From Pedobacter kyungheensis (GTDB taxonomy: Bacteria; Bacteroidota; Bacteroidia; Sphingobacteriales; Sphingobacteriaceae), in contig NZ_JSYN01000011.1 in the NCBI RefSeq assembly GCF_000812965.1, positions 103,706 through 167,705 of the forward strand: 64,000 bases of DNA, in the 5' to 3' direction. Positions within the stretch are counted from its first letter, which is position 1; every line of letters begins with the position of its first letter. A model generated the notes under the pieces. The model was not told the origin of the DNA. It searched no databases and saw only the letters and a list, made by a program, of their open reading frames with translations. This document shows positions 26,601 to 34,800 of this stretch, in pieces. The position numbers and the translations under genes were made by a program.

Positions 26601-27566
26601 AGCGGGGGTACCAAATACAATATTTACGGACCTTGTTACATTTCGCTAAGTTCGGCCATTAACTCGTTGTACGCCATTAAAGTAATGGTATTTGATGATA
26701 AAAATGCGGTAACCACGCTGCCCGAACTGTTGGAATGCTTGTGCTGCGACTGGGGATATAAAATGACGGAGCCTTTTATCAGTACACTGGCGGGCGAATC
26801 GCGCATTACCAGCCGTTCCGATCGTTTTAAACGCCTGCGCGAAATTGCTTTAAGCCTGCCGCGCTATGGCCGCGGGCACCACGAAATTGATGCCTTTGGC
26901 GATACCATTGTGGGTGGAATTGCTAAAATCTCAGTAGAGACTTTTACTAAACCACTGCCACAAATGTACAGTGCTTTGCAAAACCTCGCTGCACGTTACG
27001 GTACAGAAGAACATCCATTTGGTATTCAGATCCAACCAGGCGTAGGTACATTCGAAAACCATGTGGAAATGGGCGCCTGGAATGGTGCCAGTGCCGATGG
27101 TCGTAGATTGGGTACTGCTGTAGCTTCCGATTTGAGCGCGGCACCAAGTCCGATGGATTTACCGGTAGAGCACCAATATGCAGGTTTCGAAGCTTCGTTA
27201 GCGGGTTTTGAAGGAGAAGGCACTGATCTGATGACCGATGGTGCCCCAACCGATTATAATGTGAATGAAGATTTTCCGGCAGAAAGAATCGTACGGGTTA
27301 TGCAGCAGTTTGCGCAAGGTCATTCATCCAACATTTTAACGATTACAGTGGCCAGCCCTGATACCTATAGCCAGGCTGTAGGTTCACCAGAACAGTTTAA
27401 CCTGCTTAGGGTAAGGACAGGTGGCTGGTCTAACTTCTTTACTTCGGTGTTCCCGCTTACACAGGATCAGCACCGCAGAAGACCGGTTTCTACACCAGAA
27501 GTGATGGAAAAGAAAGAAGGAGACATCAGTAAGTGTCCGTTTCACCATAAAATGGCAGAAGGATAA
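23640..27566 (+). CDS. fusion protein: DyP-type haem peroxidase-like domain + glycyl radical enzyme (PFL family)
   Basis: A 1308-aa cytosolic protein in one uninterrupted frame. Residues about 25-430 read as a DyP-type peroxidase: GGSFVLAQRFIINW (204-217), DLIGRKTDD (230-238), RSHIKSARI with the probable proximal haem ligand His249, ILRLGLPFGR with Arg267 and EGIYFAGFAKEAGILENIM (294-312). The GxxDG motif is replaced by RFSEN (175-179) before NNP, so the distal Asp would be Glu178. Residues about 480-1285 read as a pyruvate formate-lyase family enzyme: GRMDQLLQPFY (688-698), ITVGGTIADG (761-770), HPILLNDEKII (828-838), DGCYEP with the thiyl Cys876 and Glu878 (GCxE motif), and a C-terminal glycyl loop RTGGWSNFF with radical candidate Gly1262 (classical motif RVxGY). 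The tail ends KCPFHH (1298-1303), a CP motif like those in haem proteins. Glycyl radical enzymes need a radical SAM activase; none is nearby. Substrate unknown. Confidence 0.85.
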   Translation: MKSLKLEERLDEVWKHCQRGLVYPSPFAIFTTFWTNAPISRPQLTELMAAVRKEINTNEVLANRNTSVVLGISFKNWANICKKEGLTLPLGMRLNFPTKHDPFTSDVFDASKGVFDDTEGDLWFHIKSDSKQACEVVLDFLTNGLKGVTKHYFAQDAASKSNQKDGNKGKVLGCRFSENLNNPSDPITIAKHTLIGGEDISHLGGSFVLAQRFIINWNQINMMTEDQIEDLIGRKTDDTIIPDRDSRSHIKSARIQDEHGNTTPILRLGLPFGRAKQSSVGFRAPKSVTVSDEEGIYFAGFAKEAGILENIMSNQVGGDKGFMNDRLFNHLKSDLGGIFYIPSVDDLGLDEHPDYSNNFSFMEKGDWSKFPGVDWTRLDRHYQDASKNGLMYYNHQNYLFAMSTGINRHNHYFKTPSNRILSLLENIFSLWQDNWYFNRKQEEIKEDLAHYIKAYEGSDKPADIMKESIMIRKGWAVRMSLQLFSSADYGFRGRKIRFPDGSLHPYSAFIEAKGECVYGSDTYRISPEEIIVGAMPNLSLGEGRYVMKYLSETERMDGFLSNLSEASGVGHVIPHYEKALQKGLQQMKTEVLAYEHKATTAELKDFYRSSYLSLQGITEYIQNYEKLARETAAKMAEGQAWEKANLLAIAARMKKLANDKPDTFVEAVQFIFTLHTCLHLNGEPTAIGRMDQLLQPFYEKDGISEDEAQEIIDAFYIKLDEKVQQNRIFMEDHQPFGNLAMGGASGPYPQGASLGQWIQQITVGGTIADGTTDFAASKPAYNDITKLFIRASGRLPLNAPCLSLRTRKDIPKEILEEAAHAVLSGGAHPILLNDEKIIEGLYRSGDHVGGELGHNNKNWNSAVSMQSAQNYACDGCYEPQFPGENWFSLGGFSTLQPLECALNQGRTYSSAGQAYLFGQNVSLNSKPADQIKSFDELVRIYFQHFELLNRKAFNGQLMGFGANTKFCPSPILNVLMDDCLARGLDFYSGGTKYNIYGPCYISLSSAINSLYAIKVMVFDDKNAVTTLPELLECLCCDWGYKMTEPFISTLAGESRITSRSDRFKRLREIALSLPRYGRGHHEIDAFGDTIVGGIAKISVETFTKPLPQMYSALQNLAARYGTEEHPFGIQIQPGVGTFENHVEMGAWNGASADGRRLGTAVASDLSAAPSPMDLPVEHQYAGFEASLAGFEGEGTDLMTDGAPTDYNVNEDFPAERIVRVMQQFAQGHSSNILTITVASPDTYSQAVGSPEQFNLLRVRTGGWSNFFTSVFPLTQDQHRRRPVSTPEVMEKKEGDISKCPFHHKMAEG

Positions 27567-27577
27567 ATTTGAATAAG

Positions 27578-27618
27578 AGGTAGGTGGGAGCTGAAGTGAC
27601 CACCTGCCTTTATTTTTG
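27578..27618 (+). terminator. intrinsic terminator of the fusion gene
   Basis: AGGTAGGTGG (27578-27587) pairs with CCACCTGCCT (27600-27609) with a single G-T wobble, followed by TTATTTTTG. It lies 12 bp after the stop codon, showing that the fusion gene is transcribed alone. Confidence 0.8.
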
Positions 27619-27619
27619 T

Positions 27620-28384
27620 TCTTAACATCTAAGCTTTCCGCTTTGGCCTTTCCGCTTTAGCTTTTTTCACCATTTAATACATTTAGTGGCATTTCGACGT
27701 CACCCTGAACGTGTTTCAGGGTCTCTTATTTACCGCCATGCTTTCATTGTATACGGCATTTAAGTACATCCAAGCTTTCAGCTTTGGTCTTTCCGCTTTA
27801 GTCTTTTCACCACCTAAGACATTTAAGTACATCCAAGCTTTCAGCTTTGGTCTTTCCGCTTTAGTCTTTTCACCACCTAAGACATTTAAGGGCATCTAAG
27901 CTTTCCGCTTTAGGCTTTTTCACCATATAAGACATTTAGTGGCATTCAGACGTCACCCTGAACATGTTTCAGGGTCTCTTAATTACCGCCATGTTTTCAT
28001 TTGTATAAAGCATTTAAGTACATCTAAGCTTTCAGCTTTGGTCTTTCCGCTTTAGTCTTTTTCACCACCTAAGACATTTAAGTACATCTAAGCTTTCAGC
28101 TTTGGTCTTTCCGCTTTAGGCTTTTTCACCATATAAGACATTTAGTGGCATTCAGACGTCACCCTGAACATGTTTCAGGTTCTCTTATTTACCGTCATGC
28201 TTTCATTGTATACGGCATTTAGGGGCATCTAAGCTTTCAGCTTTGGTCTTTAACTTCCCAATCCCCGGACCTCCGACTTTCCGACTTCGGTCTTTTCACC
28301 ACCTAAGACATTTAAGGGCATCTAAGCTTTCAGCTTTTAGCTTTAGTCTTTCAGCTTTGAGCTTTAGTCTTTCAGCTTTGAGCT
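27620..28384. repeat. repeat array: CTTTCAGCTTTGGTC units and CACCCTGAA hairpins
   Basis: Two repeat types alternate here. Type A, about 63 bp, contains AAGCTTTCAGCTTTGGTC, TTTCCGCTTTAGTC and TTTTCACCACCTAAGACATTT; two copies are perfect direct repeats 63 bp apart (27761 and 27824) and further degenerate copies follow at about 27890, 28018, 28080 and 28290. Type B contains CGTCACCCTGAAC-N3-TTTCAGGGTCTCTTA, a small hairpin, at about 27697, 27951 and 28156, each followed by ACCGCCATGC-like sequence. Both types recur at 38984-39470 and A-type ends recur at 51480-51530. The 21-residue periodic frame (27711-27899) is only a by-product of the 63-bp period. No gene is supported. Confidence 0.85.
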
Positions 28385-29632
28385 TTAGTCTTTAATTGTC
28401 CCGTTAATTGCAAAATCGAAAATATCGAAATTACGGGGATCGCCTTGTACTTTCATTTTATAAGCCGCATTGAGTGGATGTGAAATAAGCATCGGTACCA
28501 TTTCTTCGTAGCGGCCGCCGTGCGAGCGCAGGGTTCCATCGAGTGCACTTAAATCGTGATCTGCAGCTGTTTTACCTAAAACTACATCACGTGCCGACAG
28601 GATGAAAAGATCTCCTGAACGGTCGGTGGGTTGTTCGAGCAGGCGGCAGCCTGTTGCTTTGTCGTAAACTTCAGTTATCCCATCTTGAAGTGAGAGCCAG
28701 TTTTTAACTTCGTTAATTTGAGTGCCATCGTTTACATAAACAACCGCATAAGAACCTAAGGCACCATGGTGTTTCACATAAGGATCGGTAATGGGGCATA
28801 TTACCCTGAAACCGGCACCAAACCTTTCGTTTAGCAGCGTTTCAATAAACAATATATTCGGAGATCCGTCAGCCTTAACTTTTGCATTCATTCCATGATC
28901 GGCAGTTGCTGCCACTATTGCACCTAAATCGAGCATTTTACCCAATTCTATATCCTGAGCCTCGTAAAAGGCAAGCGATTCTTCGGTATCAGGGGCATAA
29001 GTATGCTGCATATAATCGGTTAAGGAGAGGTATAAAAAATCGGCCATACCGCGCGCTAGCAGGGCAACCCCGGCACGCAATACAAATAAACTGGCTTTTG
29101 CACTGTAAATGGGTGGGCTTGGCTCACCAACAAGCTGTTCTACCTGTTCAATGCCGTGAGTTTTAAGCCTGGCCTCTGCAGCTTTTTCAGCGGAAAAAGC
29201 AATCCCTTTTAGCTGGTGCGAAAGTATATCCCTTAGTTTTTCCTTGGCGGTAACTACAGCCACTTTGCGTCCGGCAACAGCTGCTGCTGCCAATATGGTT
29301 TCGGCTTTCAGGTAGCTTGCTGCATTCATCATCACTTCCTGCTGCAGGGCAGCATCAAAAAAATAGTTGCCGCATATGCCATGCCCTGCCGGACTAAGCC
29401 CCGTAACAATAGATGCATTATTCACATTGGTAAACGAAGGTAAAGCCCCCCTAACCATTCCTTTATAACCTTGCACAATCATTTTTTTCAGGTTGGGCAT
29501 GCGGTTGCGGGCCATCGCTGCATCAAGGTATTCATCAGCAGAGCCATCCATGCAAATTACCACAATTGGTTTTGCTTCAGGTATATAGGTTTTGCTATTG
29601 GCGGTAAAGGGAAGGGTAGAGATGTTGTTCAT
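28385..29632 (-). CDS. phnA: phosphonoacetate hydrolase-like protein (alkaline phosphatase superfamily)
   Basis: A 415-aa cytosolic enzyme. I chose the Met at 29630-29632 (MNNISTLPF) because the 22 residues in front of it look untranslated. Family segments: VVICMDGSADEYL with the first metal Asp, ALPSFTNVNNASIVTGLSP with the nucleophilic Thr of SFTN, GHGICGNYFFD, KVAVVTAKEKLRDIL, ATADHGMNAK with Asp/His metal ligands and LRSHGGRYEEMVPM near the C terminus. PhnA cleaves the C-P bond of phosphonoacetate to acetate and phosphate, the last step of one 2-aminoethylphosphonate route. The usual partners PhnW and PhnY are absent here, so it may instead be a general phosphonate or phosphodiester member of the superfamily. 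It is divergent from the first sigma factor gene. Confidence 0.82.
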   Translation of the reverse strand: MNNISTLPFTANSKTYIPEAKPIVVICMDGSADEYLDAAMARNRMPNLKKMIVQGYKGMVRGALPSFTNVNNASIVTGLSPAGHGICGNYFFDAALQQEVMMNAASYLKAETILAAAAVAGRKVAVVTAKEKLRDILSHQLKGIAFSAEKAAEARLKTHGIEQVEQLVGEPSPPIYSAKASLFVLRAGVALLARGMADFLYLSLTDYMQHTYAPDTEESLAFYEAQDIELGKMLDLGAIVAATADHGMNAKVKADGSPNILFIETLLNERFGAGFRVICPITDPYVKHHGALGSYAVVYVNDGTQINEVKNWLSLQDGITEVYDKATGCRLLEQPTDRSGDLFILSARDVVLGKTAADHDLSALDGTLRSHGGRYEEMVPMLISHPLNAAYKMKVQGDPRNFDIFDFAINGTIKD

Positions 29633-29823
29633 CTGGATTGGATTTAATTGTTTTTTGTTTATTAAGGCTTTGTATAAAGGTCGAAACCTGTGAATCAATT
29701 TTAATAACTAAAAATTAACATGAAGTTATTTGCTTATTAATAAACAAAGTTTAATTTTACTAAACAAATATATGCTTTACCCTTTAATTTGGATAACCCG
29801 GTAAGAAATAGTAGTAATAATTA

Positions 29824-30429
29824 ATGGAACAGCTTAATAAACTTATGGATGCAGATTTACTTGCCCTGTTAAAACACGGTAATGAAGAAGCATTTGTTGC
29901 AATTTACCACCGGTATTGGGAATGTTTATTAAATGCTGCTTACCAGCGTTTACGCTCGCGGGAAGATGCAGAAGAAGTAGTGCAGGAAGTATTTGTAAAC
30001 CTGTACCTTCGGCGCAACGAAATTGAACCTAAATCTTCTTTAGCAGCCTATCTTAAAACCGCACTAAAATATAAAGTGATTGATATGTACCGCTTGCAGC
30101 AATTGCATTATAAACATATCGATAATCTTATTGCCGAAACGCAGGTTGATCCACAAGCTGTTGATGAGGAACTGGCCATTAAGGAATTTAAACTGAGCGT
30201 GCTCTCAGCCTGCCAGAAATTACCGCAAAAATGCCGCGAAGTATTTATCATGTTCCGCTTCGAAGAACTCTCACACAAGGAAATTGCCCACCGTAGCGCG
30301 ATTTCAGTTAGTACAGTAAAAAAACACCTGCACAAGGCCATGTTTTTCCTGCGCGAAGAACTTAAGGGCAGCAAAACCTTTTTAATACTGATCTTTCTCT
30401 TCTTTTGTGTGAAGCTGATGGGCTTGTAA
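29824..30429 (+). CDS. ECF sigma-70 family RNA polymerase sigma factor (SusCD-locus type)
   Basis: A 201-aa sigma factor. Region 2 reads EAFVAIYHRYWECLLNAAY and DAEEVVQEVFVNLYLRR (about 24-75); region 4 is at about 130-180 with the helix-turn-helix LSHKEIAHRSAISVSTVKKHL. It has a hydrophobic C-terminal tail (TFLILIFLFFCVKLMGL), often seen in this Bacteroidota subgroup and perhaps contacting the membrane or the FecR partner. The FecR gene follows 76 bp downstream and SusC/SusD genes after that, the standard trans-envelope switch in which substrate uptake by SusC releases the sigma factor through FecR. Confidence 0.92.
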   Translation: MEQLNKLMDADLLALLKHGNEEAFVAIYHRYWECLLNAAYQRLRSREDAEEVVQEVFVNLYLRRNEIEPKSSLAAYLKTALKYKVIDMYRLQQLHYKHIDNLIAETQVDPQAVDEELAIKEFKLSVLSACQKLPQKCREVFIMFRFEELSHKEIAHRSAISVSTVKKHLHKAMFFLREELKGSKTFLILIFLFFCVKLMGL

Positions 30430-30505
30430 CCCCTTATTTAAAATTTTTTTTAAAAAAATAACACGCACAGTAGAACCTTTTTGCTTTTGCTTCGAATACA
30501 TTTAT

Positions 30506-31678
30506 ATGAGCAACAATCAAAAAGCGTTCGACAAGCACCTGCTTGATCTTCTGACTAAGTTCAAAAACGGAGAGGCCACTGCTGCCGAAATCCGGGAAAT
30601 TGACCAGTGGTACGAAAGTCAGTCGGCCAATAGCGGATATACAGATCAGCTGTCGGCCGATGAACAGCGCGAAACCATGCAAAAAATGTTGCGGAATGTG
30701 AAGGCAGGTATCCGGCAGGAAGCAGTGCCTGTGGTAAAACTCAGGGCTTATCAAAAAGTAAAGATACTAGGCATTGCAGCAACTTTGCTTTTAGTGGTCG
30801 CAACCGGCCTCTATTTTGGTTTAGGCCGACAGAGAACAGTTCAAAAACAACTGGCGGTAGCAAACGATATAGCACCGGGCAGCAATACAGCAACGTTAAC
30901 ATTGGCCAATGGCAAAAAAATAAACCTGGCGGCTTTAAACAACGGCCAGGTGGCCAGTCAGTCTGGCATCAGGATTTCTAAAACAGCCGATGGACAATTG
31001 GTGTATGAAAGCATTGCAAGTGAAACGGTTTCGGGTAGCCAGCCCGAATTTAACACCATAGAAGTGCCGGCTGGCGGGCAATGGCAGGTTATTTTACCCG
31101 ATCGGTCTAAAGTTTGGCTTAACGCATTATCCAGTATCACCTATCCTTTACACTTTACCGGTAAAGAAAGAAATGTAAAAATCTCAGGTGAAGCCTATTT
31201 TGAGGTTGCACATAATCCAAAAATGCCCTTTAAGGTGCATAGTCTTAATCAAACCGTAGAAGTACTCGGCACACATTTCAATATTACGGCCTATCCCGAC
31301 GAAAAACTGATGAAAACCACCTTACTGGAAGGAGCAGTAAAAGTTTCTGCAGGTAAGCAAACCAATATGCTTGTGCCGGGCGAGCAGGCACAGGTTAGCG
31401 GTGGCAACATGGCGGTAACCAAAGCCATCGATGTGGAAGAGGTCGTAGCCTGGAAAAACGGGTATTTTAAGTTTGATGAAAACCTGGAGGCCATTATGAC
31501 CAAAGTAGCCAAATGGTACAATGTAGAAGTGGTTTACCAGTTTGAACCCGATCCGGCTGTTGTTTACGCGGGTAAAGTTTCGCGGGCTAAAAATATATCT
31601 TCCTTATTGAAAATTATAGAATTTGATGGCGATGTGCATTTTAAGATTGAAGGAAGGAGGGTAATTGTAATGAAATAA
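30506..31678 (+). CDS. FecR family anti-sigma factor
   Basis: A 390-aa inner-membrane protein. The cytosolic N-terminal domain (about 1-85) would bind the sigma factor; one membrane segment lies at about 88-110 (ILGIAATLLLVVATGLYFGL). The periplasmic FecR domain is at about 180-285 (VPAGGQWQVILPDRSKVWLNA, FDVAHN-like FEVAHNPKMPFKV, VEVLGTHFNITAY) and the C-terminal DUF4974-like domain at about 315-390 (YNVEVVYQFEPD, ISSLLKIIEFDG), which contacts the STN domain of the receptor in this family. It pairs with the sigma factor upstream and the SusC-like receptor downstream. Confidence 0.93.
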   Translation: MSNNQKAFDKHLLDLLTKFKNGEATAAEIREIDQWYESQSANSGYTDQLSADEQRETMQKMLRNVKAGIRQEAVPVVKLRAYQKVKILGIAATLLLVVATGLYFGLGRQRTVQKQLAVANDIAPGSNTATLTLANGKKINLAALNNGQVASQSGIRISKTADGQLVYESIASETVSGSQPEFNTIEVPAGGQWQVILPDRSKVWLNALSSITYPLHFTGKERNVKISGEAYFEVAHNPKMPFKVHSLNQTVEVLGTHFNITAYPDEKLMKTTLLEGAVKVSAGKQTNMLVPGEQAQVSGGNMAVTKAIDVEEVVAWKNGYFKFDENLEAIMTKVAKWYNVEVVYQFEPDPAVVYAGKVSRAKNISSLLKIIEFDGDVHFKIEGRRVIVMK

Positions 31679-31706
31679 CAAATGCAGGTCTGTAAACCAA
31701 AAGGAT

Positions 31707-31769
31707 GGTCAAAGGTGCGCTAACACCTTCGACCGGACGTTGAGTTTACCCATTCCGGTATGCCGGAAT
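31707..31769 (+). promoter_or_regulatory. structured leader of the first SusC gene
   Basis: The 135-bp leader between FecR and SusC holds two hairpins: GGTCAAAGGTG/CACCTTCGACC (31707-31734, one A-C mismatch) and ATTCCGG/CCGGAAT with loop TATG (31752-31769). A comparable, differently sequenced structure occurs before the second SusC gene. It may be an attenuator or a landing site for an antisense RNA; no function is shown. Confidence 0.45.
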
Positions 31770-31813
31770 AAAATTTAAATCTCGTATTAAATCAAAACCC
31801 AACATTCAAATTT

Positions 31814-34800
31814 ATGAATTTAAACTTACATAAGAAGTATGGAGGTAACCGCCATGCATTTTATAAAATTCTGCTGGTGATGAAGATAACCACATTTTTA
31901 TTGATAATAACCATCATGCAGGTAAGTGCGGCTACTTTCGCACAAAAAATTACCCTGCGTAAGGTTAATGCTCCGTTAACGTCCATTATCGATGAAATCC
32001 GAAACCAAAGTAACTACGATTTTTTTTATAACAAGAAGGTATTAAAGGCAGCCAAATCAGTAACCATCAATGTTAAAGATGCTTCGTTGCAGGAAGTGCT
32101 CGAAATCTGTTTTAAAGACCAGCCGATTGATTATCAGGTTAGCGATAAAACGGTATTGCTTAAAGAAAAAGCAGTTAAGCCTGATTTGCCCGTTTCCTTT
32201 AACCGGCCGGTCGAAAAAATTACCGGTAAAGTGGTTGATGAAAAAGGACAGCCCATACCGGGGGCAAGTATTACCGAAAAGGGCACTAAAAATGTAACAC
32301 AAACCAATGGTAATGGCAGTTTTAGCATCGATGTTGCCAATAAAGAAGCCATTTTGGTTATTTCCTTTATTGGATACCAGAGTAAAGAAGTTTTGGCCGG
32401 GAGCATAAATGGACCCATTTTGCTCAGCCCAAGCCAGGAAACGCTTAATGATGTAGTAATAACAGCTTACGGTAAAGTAAAAAGAAACAGCCTTACCGAT
32501 GCCATTTCTACTATCGATGCCAAAAAAATAGAAAACAGGCCTTTAAGGACCCTTGCCGATGGTTTGGTTGGATTAGCACCCGGCTTAAATATTAAAATGC
32601 CCAGTGGCGCGCCGGAAAGTGTTCCCAGCATCAATATCAGGGGCTTTACAGGCTTCGGCACATCGGGTGGGCCATTGGTATTGATTGATGGGGTTGAAAG
32701 ACCGATGCAGGATGTTAACCCCAATGATGTAGAATCGGTTTCGCTCCTGAAAGATGGTGCATCCTCGGCAATTTACGGTTCAAGGGCACCTTATGGTGTA
32801 TTGCTAATTACCACCAAAAGCGGTAAATCAGGAAAGGCTACCGTAAGTTATTCCAATAATATCCGGATTGGAAAAATAGCCTTGTTTCCCACCCAACCCG
32901 AATCGCCCGAATGGGCCCGCTACATTAACATGGCGCAAAAAAACGGTCAGCCTGCCGGAACTGGTACAGAGGGGGTAGATGCCATAACGATTGCAAGAAT
33001 GGAGGCCTGGCTGCAGAAGGACTGGAACAACCCTGCTTTTGACGAATTGCGCACCCGGTTTGGAGATAAGGCTCAGTCGTATATTGAAAATGGCCAGTTT
33101 CCAACTGCCGATGCCAGCTTTAAGTACTGGACGAGGGAACAATCTTTTGCTACTACCAAATTATACGATGCTTATTTAAACAAATCAGACATTAGCCAGC
33201 AACATAACTTAAGTTTAAGCGGGGGAACAGACCGGTTACAATATTTTACCAGTGTTGGATACAATGGTGGGAAAGGTTTGTTTAAGGGCGATTTTAACTA
33301 CAATAGCCGCCAGAATTTCCAAACCAAGTTAAATTATAAAGCGGCTGAATGGCTGGATCTAAGAACAGATGTAAGTTTGGTGCGGCAGGAAAACCAAGGC
33401 GCAAATTACCGCAATGGAGCCGCAACAGATGGGCCAAGCGGAAATTTAATTGCCAACTATGGTGACATATTTGGCAGCATGACCCAGTATTTTGCTACAC
33501 CTTTAAGGGTGCCCTCAGGCAATGCCTATTCCTGGATTTTAGGTGCATCGGGCATACTGGGCGAAGGTGGTTTAATTAAAAACAGAAGAAACGATGTGGT
33601 ACTTACCGGGGGGGCTACCGTACGTCCGTTTAAGTATTTCGAGCTGAACGGCGATTATAGCCTGCGTTTAAGTAATTCTTTTTATTCAAAAGTGGATAAG
33701 ATTGCCTATACCGAATTGCCGGATGGAACGATGGTTCAAAATAACCGTTCGGCCAATTCGAGTGCCATTACTAAATCGAGCAGCATGCTTAATTACCAGT
33801 TTGCCAAGTTTAGCGGCCAGTATAAAAGAAGTTTCGAAGGTGGTCATAATCTTTTGGCACAGGTTGGTATGCAAATTGAAAAAAATGCGTTCGAATCGCT
33901 TACAGGTAGCAAAACAGATTTATATGCGCCAAACGAGGTTGAAGCGCTCAGGTTTGCAGCCAATAACCCACTGGCCGATGATAATTTGTATGAATGGGCA
34001 ACCTTAGGCTACTATGGCGTATTTACCTACGATTTTAAAGAGAAATACCTGGTTAAATTTGCAGGCAGGAGAGATGCCAGTTCGCGCTTTGCCGCCGATG
34101 CCCGCTGGGGATTTTTTCCTTCGGTTTCCGGAGCCTGGAATGCAGCCAAAGAAAACTTTTGGCCCCTGAAAAACTGGGTTAGCGAATTTAAACCAAGGGT
34201 ATCATGGTCTAGCTCAGGCGATCTTACTTCAGTAGGTGCAAGCAATTACTACCCTGTAGCTGTACTTGGTGCATCAGTAAGCAAAACCACACTTTTGGGC
34301 GGAAATTATTCAAACGTATTTACCCCACCCGGCTTAATAAGTGCTACACAAACCTGGGCTAAGCCAACCGTGCTCGATTTTGGTATCGATATTACGGCGT
34401 TAAAACAAAGACTTAACATCAGCTACGATTGGTATCAGCGCAGGGTGAAAGATCAGATTGGCCCGCCAGATCCGGTATCAGCCGTATTGGGAACCGGAGC
34501 TCCGGCGCAAAACAATTCTGTTTCAGAAACCCGTGGCTGGGAGTTGAGTATTGGCTGGAACGATAAATTTACCCTGGCATCGAAACCATTTACCTACGAT
34601 ATCAGACTGAATATGAGCGATTATATTGGCTATGTTACCCAGTATAGCAGTAACGCTTCGGGTTTAAGAAGCGGCGCATGGACACCGGGAGAGCTTTTTG
34701 GGCAGAACTTTGTATATAAATCAGCAGGTATTGCACAAAATATCAACGATTTAAACGGTCGAACGCTTACCGGAACGTACAATTATCCGGGTTACCTGCA

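Noticed and set aside
26947..27249. Minus-strand frames inside the fusion gene
   Set aside because: The plus frame holds conserved enzyme motifs throughout this stretch; the antisense frames have none.
23640..27566. Possibility that the fusion gene is two genes joined by a frameshift or read-through
   Set aside because: The frame is continuous, the linker (about 430-480) is ordinary protein sequence and there is no internal start with a good context at the junction, so a real fusion is more likely.
27711..27899. 62-codon frame with a perfect 21-residue repeat
   Set aside because: It is a translation of the 63-bp intergenic repeat; other copies of the repeat do not keep the frame.
27620..28384. 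Possible CRISPR array
   Set aside because: The repeats are not separated by unique spacers of constant length, and there are no cas genes.
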